From positions 73,322-137,321 of the forward strand of contig JAMCQI010000061.1 in the NCBI GenBank assembly GCA_023381515.1: DNA of 64,000 nucleotides. The letters run 5' to 3'. Shown here in pieces: positions 1 through 9,005 of the stretch; position 1 is the first letter of the stretch; every line of letters starts with the position of its first letter. This DNA is from Chloroflexota bacterium (GTDB lineage: Bacteria > Chloroflexota > Anaerolineae > UBA4142). The notes beneath the pieces are model-generated. The model saw only the letters and a program-made list of their open reading frames with translations, was not told where the DNA came from and ran no database searches. Both the position numbers and the translations under genes were made by a program.

Positions 1-14
1 CAGTGTCTCCTCGC

Positions 15-2873
15 CTATGGACTCAAGATCTTGCTGAGATATTGCCCGGTGTACGAATGATCCATGCCGGCGACCTGCTCCGGCGTGCCCTCGGCGATAA
101 TGCGGCCGCCGGCATCGCCTCCCTCCGGTCCCAAATCGATAATCCAATCCGCCGTCTTGATGACGTCCAGATTGTGCTCAATCACGACCACGGTGTTGCC
201 TGCGTCCACCAGTCTGTTCAGCACTTCCAGAAGCTTTTCCACGTCTGCCATGTGAAGCCCGACCGTCGGCTCGTCCAGGATGTACATCGTTCGCCCAGTG
301 GCGCGGCGCGAAAGCTCTTTGGCCAATTTGATGCGCTGCGCCTCGCCGCCGCTCAGAGTGGTCGCCGGCTGGCCGAGGTGGATGTAGCCGAGGCCGACAT
401 CGCGAAGCGTCTCCAATTTGGCGCGGATGCGCGGCACGTTTTCAAAAAAGCCGAGGCCCTCTTCGACGGTCATGTCGAGCACTTCGGATATGTTCTTGCC
501 TTTGTAAAGGATCTCGAGCGCTTCCCGGTTGTAGCGTTTGCCGTGACAGACTTCACACGGCACGTACACGTCAGGAAGGAACTGCATCTCGATTTTGATA
601 ATGCCGTCCCCTTGGCAAGCTTCGCAGCGTCCCCCTTTGACATTAAACGAGAAACGGCCTGGCTTGTAGCCGCGAACCTTGGCCTCGTTCGTGGTCGCAA
701 AAAGGTCACGAATATCGGTAAAGACATTGGTATAAGTGGCCGGGTTCGAGCGGGGAGTGCGCCCAATCGGCGACTGGTCAATGTTGATGACCTTGTCAAG
801 ATGCTCGGCGCCCTGTATGGCATCGTGTTTTCCAGGTTTGTCCTTGGCGCCGAAAAAGACCTGGGCGAGGCGGCGATGGAGAATGTCCACCACGAGCGAT
901 GATTTGCCCGAGCCGCTGACGCCGGTCACGCAAACGAACTTGCCAAGCGGAATCCTGGCGTCGACGTGCTTGAGGTTGTTCTCGGCGGCCCCACGTACGG
1001 TCAAAAACTTGCCGTTGCCGGAGCGGCGGCGCTCGGGGACAATCACGCGGCGGATGCCAGTAAGGTAGGCGCCCGTGATCGATTGGTCGCACGCCATGAT
1101 CTCTTCCGGTGTCCCGGCGCAAACGACATAGCCCCCGTGTTCTCCGGCGCCTGGCCCGAGGTCCACGACAAAATCCGCGGAGCGAATTGTCTCTTCGTCA
1201 TGCTCGACGACGAGGACAGTGTTCCCAAGATTCCGCAAGCGCAGGAGCGTATCGATGAGACGCGCATTATCACGCGGGTGGAGACCGATCGAAGGCTCGT
1301 CCAGAATATAGAGGACGCCCATCAATTGGGAACCGATCTGAGTCGCAAGACGGATACGCTGTGCTTCGCCGCCGCTCAGCGACGCCGCGCTCCGATCCAA
1401 AGTCAAATAGTCCAAGCCGACGTTGACGAGAAATCCGAGGCGAGCGCGCAGTTCCTTCAAGATCTGATGAGCAATTGTCTTTTGCTTGTCGGTGAATTGT
1501 TTGGGGAGATCGTCAAGAAACGCGAGAACCTCGCCGACGGACATGGCGGTGACCTGCACGATGTTCTTGTCGCCTATGGTCACGGCCAGCGCCTCGGGCT
1601 TGAGGCGCTGCCCCTTGCAGACAGGGCAAGGGCGCGTGGTCATGTATTGCTCGATCTCCATACGGATGTAATCTGAATCTGTCTCTTTGTAGCGGCGCTC
1701 TTGATTCGGAATGACTCCCTCGAAAGTGGTCTCGTATTCGCGCCATTTGCCGAATTGATTCTCGTAGCGCACCCGGATGCGGTCGCCATTTGTGCCGTAC
1801 AGAACCCGGTCGATTTGCTCGCGGGTCAATTCGCGGACGGGCGTATCCATTGAAAAGCCGTACTTGCGGGCAACGGCCTCGATGAGCTTGGAAAAGTAGG
1901 TATCCCCGCCGCTGTCAATGCCGTTCGCTCGAATCGCGCCATCGGCGAGCGAAAGGTCCCTGTTAGGAATGATTTGGTCGGGGTCGAGCTCCATCTGCGT
2001 GCCGAGACCCGTGCAGGCGGGGCAGGCTCCGTGCGGCGTATTGAAGGAAAAAGTGCGGGGCTCGATCTCGCCGAGCGAGATATTGTCCACAGGGCAGGAA
2101 AAATGCTCTGAAAAGATGTGGTCCTGGCCCTTTTTGCTTCCCTCGGACTGAGCAGAGACGATGACGACACCGCCGCCGAGCTTGAGTGCAGTCTCGATAG
2201 AGTCGGTCAGACGGTTGTGATCGCCATTCGCCCCAGGCCTGATTACCAAACGGTCGACCACAGCTTCAATTGTGTGCTGCTTGTAGCGGTCGAGTCGAAC
2301 ATCCTCGTTGACATCCAGGACATCGCCGTTCACGCGCACGCGGACATAGCCCGCCTTGCGCACGTCTTCAAAGACCTTTTTATGTTCCCCCTTGCGGTCT
2401 TTGATGAGAGGGGCCAGGATCAAGATGCGGGACCCCGCCGGCAGGTTTTCGACGGCATCCACGATCTGTTCGACGGTCTGGCGTTCGATCGGGCGGCCGC
2501 ACTTGGGGCAGTGGGGCTGCCCTACGCGGGCGAAAAGCAGACGGAGGTGATCATAGATCTCTGTGACGGTACCCACGGTCGACCGGGGGTTGTGGCTAAC
2601 GCCCTTTTGGTCAATCGAAATGGCGGGAGACAGGCCCTCAATGTGGTCGACCTCAGGCTTGTCCATCTGGCCGAGGAATTGGCGCGCATACGCGCTGAGA
2701 CTCTCGACATAACGCCTTTGGCCTTCGGCGTAGATTGTGTCGAAAGCAAGAGAAGACTTGCCCGAGCCGGAGAGACCCGTAATGACTACAAAACGGTCGC
2801 GGGGAATCTCCAGATCGATGTTTTTTAGGTTGTGCTCGCGTGCACCGCGAATAACTAGTTTGTCCTGAACCAT
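15..2873 (-). CDS. uvrA: UvrABC excinuclease subunit A
   Basis: DNA-damage recognition ATPase of nucleotide excision repair, acting as a dimer with UvrB in the cytoplasm. At 952 residues it is full length for the family. Two ABC ATPase halves are visible: Walker [11 protein letters not shown] near residue 33 and [10 protein letters not shown] in the second half, each with an LSGGEAQRI signature. Zinc-finger cysteines appear as [14 protein letters not shown] and the CEACQGDG...CEVCHGKR pair. It starts at an ATG and is separated from the next upstream gene on the same strand by about 230 bases. Identity is certain from sequence; nothing looks unusual. Confidence 0.98.
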   Translation of the reverse strand: MVQDKLVIRGAREHNLKNIDLEIPRDRFVVITGLSGSGKSSLAFDTIYAEGQRRYVESLSAYARQFLGQMDKPEVDHIEGLSPAISIDQKGVSHNPRSTVGTVTEIYDHLRLLFARVGQPHCPKCGRPIERQTVEQIVDAVENLPAGSRILILAPLIKDRKGEHKKVFEDVRKAGYVRVRVNGDVLDVNEDVRLDRYKQHTIEAVVDRLVIRPGANGDHNRLTDSIETALKLGGGVVIVSAQSEGSKKGQDHIFSEHFSCPVDNISLGEIEPRTFSFNTPHGACPACTGLGTQMELDPDQIIPNRDLSLADGAIRANGIDSGGDTYFSKLIEAVARKYGFSMDTPVRELTREQIDRVLYGTNGDRIRVRYENQFGKWREYETTFEGVIPNQERRYKETDSDYIRMEIEQYMTTRPCPVCKGQRLKPEALAVTIGDKNIVQVTAMSVGEVLAFLDDLPKQFTDKQKTIAHQILKELRARLGFLVNVGLDYLTLDRSAASLSGGEAQRIRLATQIGSQLMGVLYILDEPSIGLHPRDNARLIDTLLRLRNLGNTVLVVEHDEETIRSADFVVDLGPGAGEHGGYVVCAGTPEEIMACDQSITGAYLTGIRRVIVPERRRSGNGKFLTVRGAAENNLKHVDARIPLGKFVCVTGVSGSGKSSLVVDILHRRLAQVFFGAKDKPGKHDAIQGAEHLDKVINIDQSPIGRTPRSNPATYTNVFTDIRDLFATTNEAKVRGYKPGRFSFNVKGGRCEACQGDGIIKIEMQFLPDVYVPCEVCHGKRYNREALEILYKGKNISEVLDMTVEEGLGFFENVPRIRAKLETLRDVGLGYIHLGQPATTLSGGEAQRIKLAKELSRRATGRTMYILDEPTVGLHMADVEKLLEVLNRLVDAGNTVVVIEHNLDVIKTADWIIDLGPEGGDAGGRIIAEGTPEQVAGMDHSYTGQYLSKILSP

Positions 2874-3106
2874 ACACCAAATCTCGAAAAATCAGAGGGA
2901 TATTTTAGCACGAATAGCGAAAATGAGCAATGTTTTTTCGTAACAGGGTGGGCGTCACGATTTTGGGCGCCAATTCGACCTGCGTCGAATTCGCTATGGG
3001 TTACTGCGATTCTAGTCGCCCGGAAAGTATGCCGTAAAATGCTGACGGGAACCTTTGTCAATTGACAAAAACGGCCGGCAGCGACGAACGGAAGGGAACC
3101 TCCGAC

Positions 3107-3928
3107 CTAGGTGATTTGGGCGAGCACTTGATCGACGCTCCGCAGTTCGGTCGTAAGAACGCGCCGAGCCAGAGAAGTGTTCAGAGTGCAATCGCGGGGA
3201 CGAGGCTCCGTGGACGAAGAGCTCAGAGCGGGGCGGAAGCGAGGGGTAGTGTGAAAAGCCTCGACGAGCTTGAGGCCGAAATCGTAGCGGTTTAGGGACT
3301 GCGGACCTGCGACGTGGAGAATGCCGGTCAAACCAGACCCGGCCAGCTCGAGGAGCGCATCCGCCAAATCGTCGACAAAGATCGGGCAGCGATACTCGTC
3401 TGTGAAAAGCCAGGGCATGCTGCCTGCCAGCACCCCGCGGGTGCGAGGGTCAAGGGGATTGAACCCGTATACGAGTGAGGTGCGGACAATCAGAGCGGCA
3501 GGATGGCCTTCTGCCACGGCCTGTTCGGCGAGAGTCTTGGTTGCGGCGTACGGAGTCATAGGGACGGGCAGATCCCCTTCAGAGTACGGCGCGTGCTCAC
3601 CATCGAAAATCACGTCGCTGGAAAGGTGGACGAGGCGGACATTCTCGCTCGCTGCCGCCGCGGCAACGTGGCGAGAGCCTTCCACGTTGACTCCCGACAT
3701 GTCCGGGCCCCGCATCAACGCGGCTGTATGGATAATGACGTCCGGCTTGAAAGAGAGGAGGACACGCTCCACCGCTGGCTGGTCTCGAACATCTAGCAAG
3801 AACCCCATGGCATCAGCGGGTACAAGTGGATGCGAGAGTCGAGTCCCTCCGACGACCCAGCCCTGTGGAGCACGTCTCAGAAGAACTGAGCCAATGTAAC
3901 CGCTTGCACCCGTGACGAGGAGTCTCAA
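3107..3928 (-). CDS. RmlD-like NAD(P)-dependent sugar-nucleotide reductase
   Basis: Extended short-chain dehydrogenase/reductase of the RmlD substrate-binding family (dTDP-4-dehydrorhamnose reductase type), 273 residues. The N-terminal Rossmann motif GASGYIG and a YAATK active-site motif (Tyr and Lys of the SDR triad) are visible, preceded by HLSSDVIFDG. The start is a TTG whose bases overlap the rnc stop codon (TTGA), which implies translational coupling to rnc. An rmlC-type epimerase lies 39 kb away, so a dedicated rhamnose operon is not present here and the true sugar substrate is uncertain. The family is clear; exact substrate is inference. Confidence 0.85.
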   Translation of the reverse strand: MRLLVTGASGYIGSVLLRRAPQGWVVGGTRLSHPLVPADAMGFLLDVRDQPAVERVLLSFKPDVIIHTAALMRGPDMSGVNVEGSRHVAAAAASENVRLVHLSSDVIFDGEHAPYSEGDLPVPMTPYAATKTLAEQAVAEGHPAALIVRTSLVYGFNPLDPRTRGVLAGSMPWLFTDEYRCPIFVDDLADALLELAGSGLTGILHVAGPQSLNRYDFGLKLVEAFHTTPRFRPALSSSSTEPRPRDCTLNTSLARRVLTTELRSVDQVLAQIT

Positions 3929-4704
3929 TGTTCGTCTGATGCCTGGCCGCGCAAAGCGAGCAAGGCTGCATGATCGCTGCGAGAAATCTCGTCGCGCAGC
4001 GATTCGAGGGCGACACGCGCGGCCTCCTGTTCGGCAGTTTGCTTGCTGCGCCCCATGCCAGTCCCGTACACTCGCCCTTTCAAGATGACCTCGACGGTGA
4101 ATTGTTTGGCGTGGTCGGGACCCCGGGTCTCGACGAGACGGTATTGGGGGGTCACCTGCAGATGGCCTTGGCTCAGTTCCTGTAGCATGCTCTTGGAGTC
4201 GCGATCAAGCCGTTCCTCGTGAATGTGCTCGGCCTCTGATGAAATGAACCGCAAGACCAGATCCCGGGCCGCAAGCATGCCTTGGTCAATATAGAGTGCC
4301 CCCACTACCGCCTCAAAGGCGCCTGCGAGTAGCGGGGCGCGGCTCCGGCCGCCGGCGAGGTCTTCGCCCCGCGACATGAGCAAGTGCGGTGGGAGCCCGA
4401 GATCTCTCGCGAAACGCGCGAGCGAATCTCCCTTGACGAGGGCGGCCCGCAAGGAGGTTAGCTCACCTTCGCTCATCTCCGGGTAATGATGATACAGATA
4501 CTCGGCAGTGACAAAATCGAGGATGGCATCTCCGAGGAATTCAAGGCGTTCATTGTCCAGATACGGCAAGTCGGGATTCTCATTCAAGTAGGAGCGATGA
4601 GTGAGCGCACGCGTCAAGAGCGACTTGTCGTCGAATGTGAATCTAAGAAGGGATTCCAAATCTTCCAAGGACATCATAACACCTGGCAGTGGCTGACCCT
4701 GCAT
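3925..4704 (-). CDS. rnc: ribonuclease III
   Basis: Double-strand-specific endoribonuclease for rRNA and mRNA processing. The signature NERLEFLGDAILDF (catalytic Glu and Asp) lies in the N-terminal half, a second acidic cluster in GAFEAVVGALYIDQG, and a double-stranded RNA-binding domain in the last 75 residues (SMLQELSQ to ALESL). A long in-frame extension upstream of 4704 overlaps fabF and has no family similarity. I chose the ATG at 4704, three bases after a GGAG; the tandem ATGATG at 4677-4672 is an equally possible start. It overlaps the RmlD-like gene by four bases and follows fabF closely, a common rnc context. Confidence 0.95.
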   Translation of the reverse strand: MQGQPLPGVMMSLEDLESLLRFTFDDKSLLTRALTHRSYLNENPDLPYLDNERLEFLGDAILDFVTAEYLYHHYPEMSEGELTSLRAALVKGDSLARFARDLGLPPHLLMSRGEDLAGGRSRAPLLAGAFEAVVGALYIDQGMLAARDLVLRFISSEAEHIHEERLDRDSKSMLQELSQGHLQVTPQYRLVETRGPDHAKQFTVEVILKGRVYGTGMGRSKQTAEQEAARVALESLRDEISRSDHAALLALRGQASDEH

Positions 4705-4720
4705 TTTCTCCGCAGTTCGC

Positions 4721-5980
4721 CTATGGCTCGTACCTCTTGAATATAACGATGGCGTTGTGCCCGCCGAAACCAAACGAGTTGGACATGCCAACGCGCACGT
4801 CTGCATGTCTCGCCTGGTTGGGCACATAATCGAGATCGCAAATAGGATCGGGAAACTCGTAGTTGACAGTAGGGTGAATGGTCCCGGTCTCAATGGTCTT
4901 GATCGTCGCAATCGCTTCGATGGCGCCGGCGGCGCCGAGCATATGTCCCAACATGGACTTGCTGGAACTGATGGGAATCCGGTAAGCTTGCTCGCCAAAG
5001 ACCGTCTTGATGGCAGCGGTCTCCGCGGCGTCGTTCAAGAGCGTTGAGGTGCCGTGGGCGTTGATATAGTTCACATCGTTTGGTTTCAGCCCGGCCTTGT
5101 CGAGGGCACGGCGCATGGCCCGCACCGCTCCCATGCCTCCCTCTGGCGGCGCGCTGATGTGAAAAGCATCATTGGTGGCGCCATATCCGACCATCTCGGC
5201 GATGATGTGGGCACCACGCGCCTGGGCAGCTTCCAGCGATTCGAGAATCAGAATGCCTGCGCCTTCGCCGAACACAAATCCATCCCGTTTCGCATCAAAT
5301 GGCCGCGACGCATGCTGCGGATCGTCATTGCGGGTGGACATGGCCTGCGTGCGGTGAAACGCGGCCATGCCGAGCTCGGTGAGGGAGGCTTCTGTCCCGC
5401 CAGTCACCATGGCTTGAGCATCGCCGCGCTTGATGATCTCAAAAGCTTCTCCAATCGCATTCGTTCCCGTGGCGCAGGCGGAAGCGACCGAAAAGCTGGG
5501 ACCGCGTGGACCGAAAATGATGGCGACTTGGCCGGCGGCCATATTGGGAATCATAAAGGGGCCCGTGAACGGGCTGACGCGCATCGGCCCCTTTTGGATC
5601 AGCGTTCGCGCACTTTGCTCCAGCGTCATCATGCCCCCGATGCCCGACCCAATCAGGGTGCCGATTTGATCGGCATTTGACTCATCGATCTTGAGACCGG
5701 CGTGTTTGATTGCCTGAGCTGCGGCGGCGATCGTGTACTGGATAAAGAGATCTAGGCGCCGGGCCTCCTTTCGGTCGATGTACTGGGAGTACTCCTCGAC
5801 GTTAAAATCCGTCACCTCGGCAGCAATCTGGACGGCAAAGGCGCTTGGGTCAAAGCGCGTGATGCGATGGACGACCGAGGTCCCGGCGACCAGGTTTGCC
5901 CACATTTGGTCGACGTGATTCCCCAAGGGGGAAATCACCCCGAATCCAGTGACCACGACACGGTGAGTGTTGTCCGCCAT
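4721..5980 (-). CDS. fabF: beta-ketoacyl-ACP synthase II
   Basis: Condensing enzyme of type II fatty-acid synthesis, elongating acyl-ACP with malonyl-ACP. The catalytic Cys is in VASACATGTN, with the two His in NAHGTSTLLND and LGHMLGAAGA, giving the Cys-His-His triad of KAS I/II. The start MADNTHR at 5980 has a GGAGGG nine bases upstream and gives 419 residues, close to the family norm; an upstream in-frame extension is not needed. It is followed by rnc in the same orientation. The assignment to FabF rather than FabB rests on overall length and motif context. Confidence 0.96.
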   Translation of the reverse strand: MADNTHRVVVTGFGVISPLGNHVDQMWANLVAGTSVVHRITRFDPSAFAVQIAAEVTDFNVEEYSQYIDRKEARRLDLFIQYTIAAAAQAIKHAGLKIDESNADQIGTLIGSGIGGMMTLEQSARTLIQKGPMRVSPFTGPFMIPNMAAGQVAIIFGPRGPSFSVASACATGTNAIGEAFEIIKRGDAQAMVTGGTEASLTELGMAAFHRTQAMSTRNDDPQHASRPFDAKRDGFVFGEGAGILILESLEAAQARGAHIIAEMVGYGATNDAFHISAPPEGGMGAVRAMRRALDKAGLKPNDVNYINAHGTSTLLNDAAETAAIKTVFGEQAYRIPISSSKSMLGHMLGAAGAIEAIATIKTIETGTIHPTVNYEFPDPICDLDYVPNQARHADVRVGMSNSFGFGGHNAIVIFKRYEP

Positions 5981-6013
5981 TGGACTATCCCTCCGATTAG
6001 GTATGGTGTGGAA

Positions 6014-6098
6014 AATCACAGAACAGACGACAGACTACAGATCACAGACAACAGGCCGCAGAAGGCAGAAGGCACTAGGCAGAGAACAGGCAACGGAT
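6014..6098. repeat. CAGA-rich low-complexity spacer between fabF and selD
   Basis: About 85 bases built from short CAGA/CAGG/ACAGAC units. It resembles the other short degenerate repeats that occupy gaps in this window and may reach into the last codons of selD, whose C-terminal residues (TDDRIQTSDK) look repeat-derived. No gene is seen in it. Confidence 0.5.
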
Positions 6099-7181
6099 TC
6101 AGGTGACTAGGATTCGAACTGCCTTGTCTGACGTCTGTATCCTGTCGTCTGTGGGCTGTAACGCTTCGCCAATGGCCCAGTGCGATGCACCGTGTGCTTC
6201 CAAGGCGCGCTCAAGATCTGCCTGGCGGTCTGGCGGAACGGCGATCAGCAAGCCACCGGATGTTTGCGGGTCAAATAGGATTTCGTTCAAGTCCGCGGGG
6301 ATAGACTCGCGAATTTGCACCTTGCCTTCCAGGTAGAGCTTGTTTCGGCCCGCGCCGCCCGGGATTTGATGCTTGGCTGCATATTCGAGCGCCCCGTCGA
6401 GAAGGGGAAGCGCGTCGGCACGCAAATGAAAACCAAGGTCCGCTGCTAGAGCCATTTCGTAGGCGTGCCCGAGCAGGCCGTAGCCGGTGATGTCGGTCGC
6501 GCCCCGTATGCCGATTTCCTGCATGGCGAGAGCGGCGCCTCGATTCAGCCTGGTCATCCAGTCGATCGCGTTATGCAAGTGCTGCGGAGAAACCACACTG
6601 TTCTTGCCGGCCGTGGTGATTAGACCAGTGCCTAAGGGCTTGGTCAAGACAAGAATGTCCCCGGCGCGCGCCCCCCCTTTTTTGATAACGCGGTTGGGAT
6701 CGACCAAGCCCGTCACCGAGAGACCGAATTTGGGCTCGTCGTCGGTGATCGTGTGGCCGCCGGCAATGACTCCGCCTCCTTCGGCCATCTTGTCTGCGGC
6801 GCCGCGGAAAATATCGCCCAGGAGGTCGATGGGTAGGTCATCTCGCCAGGCGGCGAGATTGAGCGCGAGGACGACCCGGCCGCCCATCGCGTAGACGTCG
6901 CTCATGGCGTTCGCAGCGGCGACCGCACCAAAGACATAAGCGTCATCCACGACGGGCGGAAAAAAATCAAGGGTCTGGATGAGCGCGGTCGAGTCGTTTA
7001 CGCGATAGACGGCCGCGTCATCTGGTTCGCCGAGCCCGACGAGGAGGGGCGGATAGTCCGCAGGTTTGAACTTGTCTCGGAGTGGGCGCAAAACTTGCGC
7101 CAGTTCGGCGGCGCCGATTTTGGATGCTCAGCCTGCGCAAGCGGCGTATTCGGTTAGTCGTATTCTCTTGGATTCTGACAT
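6099..7181 (-). CDS. selD: selenide, water dikinase (selenoprotein SelD, UGA = Sec18)
   Basis: Makes monoselenophosphate from selenide and ATP for selenocysteine and selenouridine synthesis. An open frame beginning at TTG 7091 lacks the catalytic N terminus. Extending the same frame upstream through the UGA at 7130-7128 gives MSESKRIRLTEYAACAG-U-ASKIGAAEL, which aligns with the SelD N terminus (IRLTQYS...GCGCKI in E. coli), with Sec at the catalytic Cys/Sec position. The ATG at 7181 lies one base after the thrC stop. The full product is 360 residues, the normal length. Later motifs include AGGHT, DITGYGLLGH and DPQTSGGLL. Recoding is supported by the SECIS-like hairpin downstream of the UGA. 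A conventional gene call would miss the first 30 residues. Confidence 0.92.
7097..7114 (-). promoter_or_regulatory. SECIS-like hairpin of selD
   Basis: On the minus strand, 13 bases after the UGA, GCGCC (7114-7110) pairs with GGCGC (7101-7097) around the loop GCCGAACT. Stem placement and a G at the start of the loop fit the general bacterial SECIS description (apical loop about 16-37 nt after UGA). The fold was done by eye. Confidence 0.6.
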
Positions 7182-7182
7182 T

Positions 7183-8283
7183 CTACACGTTTGACTTGAG
7201 CCCGCTCCCCGTCAAGGTCACGACGGTCTCGCTGTTCTTGCGGACTGCTTCCGGCAGCCGGCGGAGGGCGGCAACAGCCGTGGCGCTTGTAGGCTCTATG
7301 TAGAGACCCACGCGCGCCATTTCATTACGGGCTTGGACAATTTCCTCTTCGCTGACGGCGATGGCGCCGCCTTGAGTCTCCCTAAGCGCGCGGAGTACCT
7401 CGCGCCCGCGCACGGGTTTGTTGATCGCAATCCCTTCGGCAACGGTTTGTGCGGGAGCGGCGACCGGAGCGTCCTCCAACCCGTTCTCAAAAGCGCGGAC
7501 CAGCGGCGCGACGACGGCGGCTTGGGCCGCGTAGAGGCGGGGCAGCCGGTCGATGAGGCCGACTTCCTGGAGCGCTTGAAAGCCGCGCGCCAAGCCTATG
7601 AGATTCGTGCCATGTCCTACGGGGGCGACGACGGCAAAGGGAGCGCGGCGACCGAACTGCTCCCAGAGCTCCCAGGCCGTTGTTTTCATTCCCGCCAGGA
7701 CGAAAGGATTGTAGTAGTGAGAAGCGTAATAGGCGTCCCCTTGGGCCGCTTTCTGTACGGCCAAAGCGGCCTTCTCTCGGGGGCCTTCGATCTTGCGGAC
7801 GCGTGCTCCATAAATCTCAATCTGGGCAAGCTTTGCCGGGGAGGCGTGAGCTGGGACAAAGATGTCCGCTGCAATGCCGGCCCGCGCCGCATACGCGGAT
7901 AAACTCGCGGCGGCATTGCCCGACGAATCCTCGACGACGCGAGAGATGCCGAGCGATCTGACGAGGCTGATCAACACCGTGGTGCCCCGGTCCTTGAAGG
8001 ATCCCGTGGGGGTCATAAAATCGAGCTTGGAGAAAAAGTGGAGGCCGTCCAGAAACGTCTCGACGACCGGGGTCAAACCTTCGCCCATCGAGATTGGCTC
8101 GGCGCCATCTGGCAAGGGTAGGAGGAAGCGGTAACGCCAAAGGGAAGAGTTGCCGGCCTCGATGCTCGCAGGGTCGAATGGGACAGTACCGGCAATTTCA
8201 AAGAGACCGCCGCATTTGGGGCAGTGCCATGCGCGCGTGTCCAGCGGGTATTGAGCGTTGCAGGTTGAACAAACTATTTGCAT
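7183..8283 (-). CDS. thrC: threonine synthase
   Basis: PLP-dependent enzyme converting O-phosphohomoserine to threonine. It has an N-terminal zinc ribbon (CSTC at residues 5-8 and CPKC near 21-24), the PLP-lysine motif TGSFKDRG near residue 92, the DSSGNAAAS motif and a late TLTGSGLK motif. At 366 residues it matches the zinc-ribbon form found in Chloroflexota and archaea. selD follows after one base, suggesting a co-transcribed unit; a functional link between the two is not obvious. Confidence 0.95.
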   Translation of the reverse strand: MQIVCSTCNAQYPLDTRAWHCPKCGGLFEIAGTVPFDPASIEAGNSSLWRYRFLLPLPDGAEPISMGEGLTPVVETFLDGLHFFSKLDFMTPTGSFKDRGTTVLISLVRSLGISRVVEDSSGNAAASLSAYAARAGIAADIFVPAHASPAKLAQIEIYGARVRKIEGPREKAALAVQKAAQGDAYYASHYYNPFVLAGMKTTAWELWEQFGRRAPFAVVAPVGHGTNLIGLARGFQALQEVGLIDRLPRLYAAQAAVVAPLVRAFENGLEDAPVAAPAQTVAEGIAINKPVRGREVLRALRETQGGAIAVSEEEIVQARNEMARVGLYIEPTSATAVAALRRLPEAVRKNSETVVTLTGSGLKSNV

Positions 8284-8316
8284 CTAGGATTGTTTCTCTC
8301 ATCGCTCTGGAGTAGA

Positions 8317-8805
8317 TCATTCCAGGCGGGTCTCTCCTGATTTGCCGCCGCGTTTCAAAACGAGACGGACGTTTTCGATGTGCATGCCTCGGTCCACTGC
8401 CTTGGCCATGTCGTAGATCGTCAGAGCTGCCGTAGCGACCGCGACGAGCGCCTCCATTTCAACGCCCGTCTTGCCAACGTTCTTGGCAGTCCCGGTGATG
8501 CCGACCCGCGCCGGCTCATGCTCGTCGCCGGAGGAAAGAATCTCGAAATCCACCGCAACATCGGTGATGAGCAGCGGATGACACATCGGGATCAACTCGT
8601 GAGTGCGCTTGGCGGCCATGATTCCGGCGACGCGAGCGACCGAAAAGACATCTCCTTTTTCAATCCCGCCGGACTGGATCAACGCAAGGGTCGCCGGCCG
8701 CATTGTCACCTGGCCCTTGGCCACGGCCACGCGCTCGGTGTCCGGCTTGGCGCTGACGTCGACCATCTGCGCCCGCCCCTGTTCGTCCACGTGCGATAGA
8801 GTCAT
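8317..8805 (-). CDS. moaC: cyclic pyranopterin monophosphate synthase
   Basis: Molybdenum cofactor biosynthesis, converting the MoaA product to cyclic pyranopterin monophosphate. Family motifs [37 protein letters not shown] and [11 protein letters not shown] are all visible. The ATG at 8805 was chosen because AAGGG lies five bases upstream and 162 residues is the usual length; an in-frame ATG at 8826 adds seven residues. No other moa gene is adjacent. Confidence 0.96.
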   Translation of the reverse strand: MTLSHVDEQGRAQMVDVSAKPDTERVAVAKGQVTMRPATLALIQSGGIEKGDVFSVARVAGIMAAKRTHELIPMCHPLLITDVAVDFEILSSGDEHEPARVGITGTAKNVGKTGVEMEALVAVATAALTIYDMAKAVDRGMHIENVRLVLKRGGKSGETRLE

Positions 8806-8862
8806 GTCAACCCTTGTCCATGGCATATGACAATGGCGACTTCGTCGTTGAAATCGCCTAGG

Positions 8863-8938
8863 TGGTGGGCGAGGCAGGTCTCGAACCCGCGGCCTCTTCC
8901 GTGTAAGGGAAGCGCTCCACCAGCTGAGCTACTCGCCC
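8863..8938 (-). tRNA. tRNA-Val (anticodon TAC)
   Basis: Cloverleaf on the minus strand: acceptor GGGCGAG pairs with CTCGCCC, D-arm AGCTCAGCTGGTGGAGC, anticodon stem CTTCC/GGAAG enclosing loop CTTACAC (anticodon TAC), and T-arm GCGGGTTCGA. The discriminator A and the 3' CCA are encoded in the DNA. Confidence 0.97.
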
Positions 8939-8969
8939 AACAAAATCATTATAAATTCATGCAAGGGGT

Positions 8970-8998
8970 TTGTCAAACCATTGGGGCGGCGATATAAT
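8970..8998 (+). promoter_or_regulatory. consensus sigma-70-type promoter, probably leaderless mRNA
   Basis: TTGTCA (8970-8975), a 17-base spacer and a perfect TATAAT (8993-8998). The ATG at 9006 begins eight bases after the -10 hexamer, where transcription should start, so the downstream gene is probably translated from a leaderless transcript. Confidence 0.75.
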
Positions 8999-9005
8999 GT
9001 TGGCA

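Noticed and set aside
3925..4998. N-terminal extension of rnc to 4998
   Set aside because: It overlaps fabF coding sequence in another frame and shows no RNase III similarity.
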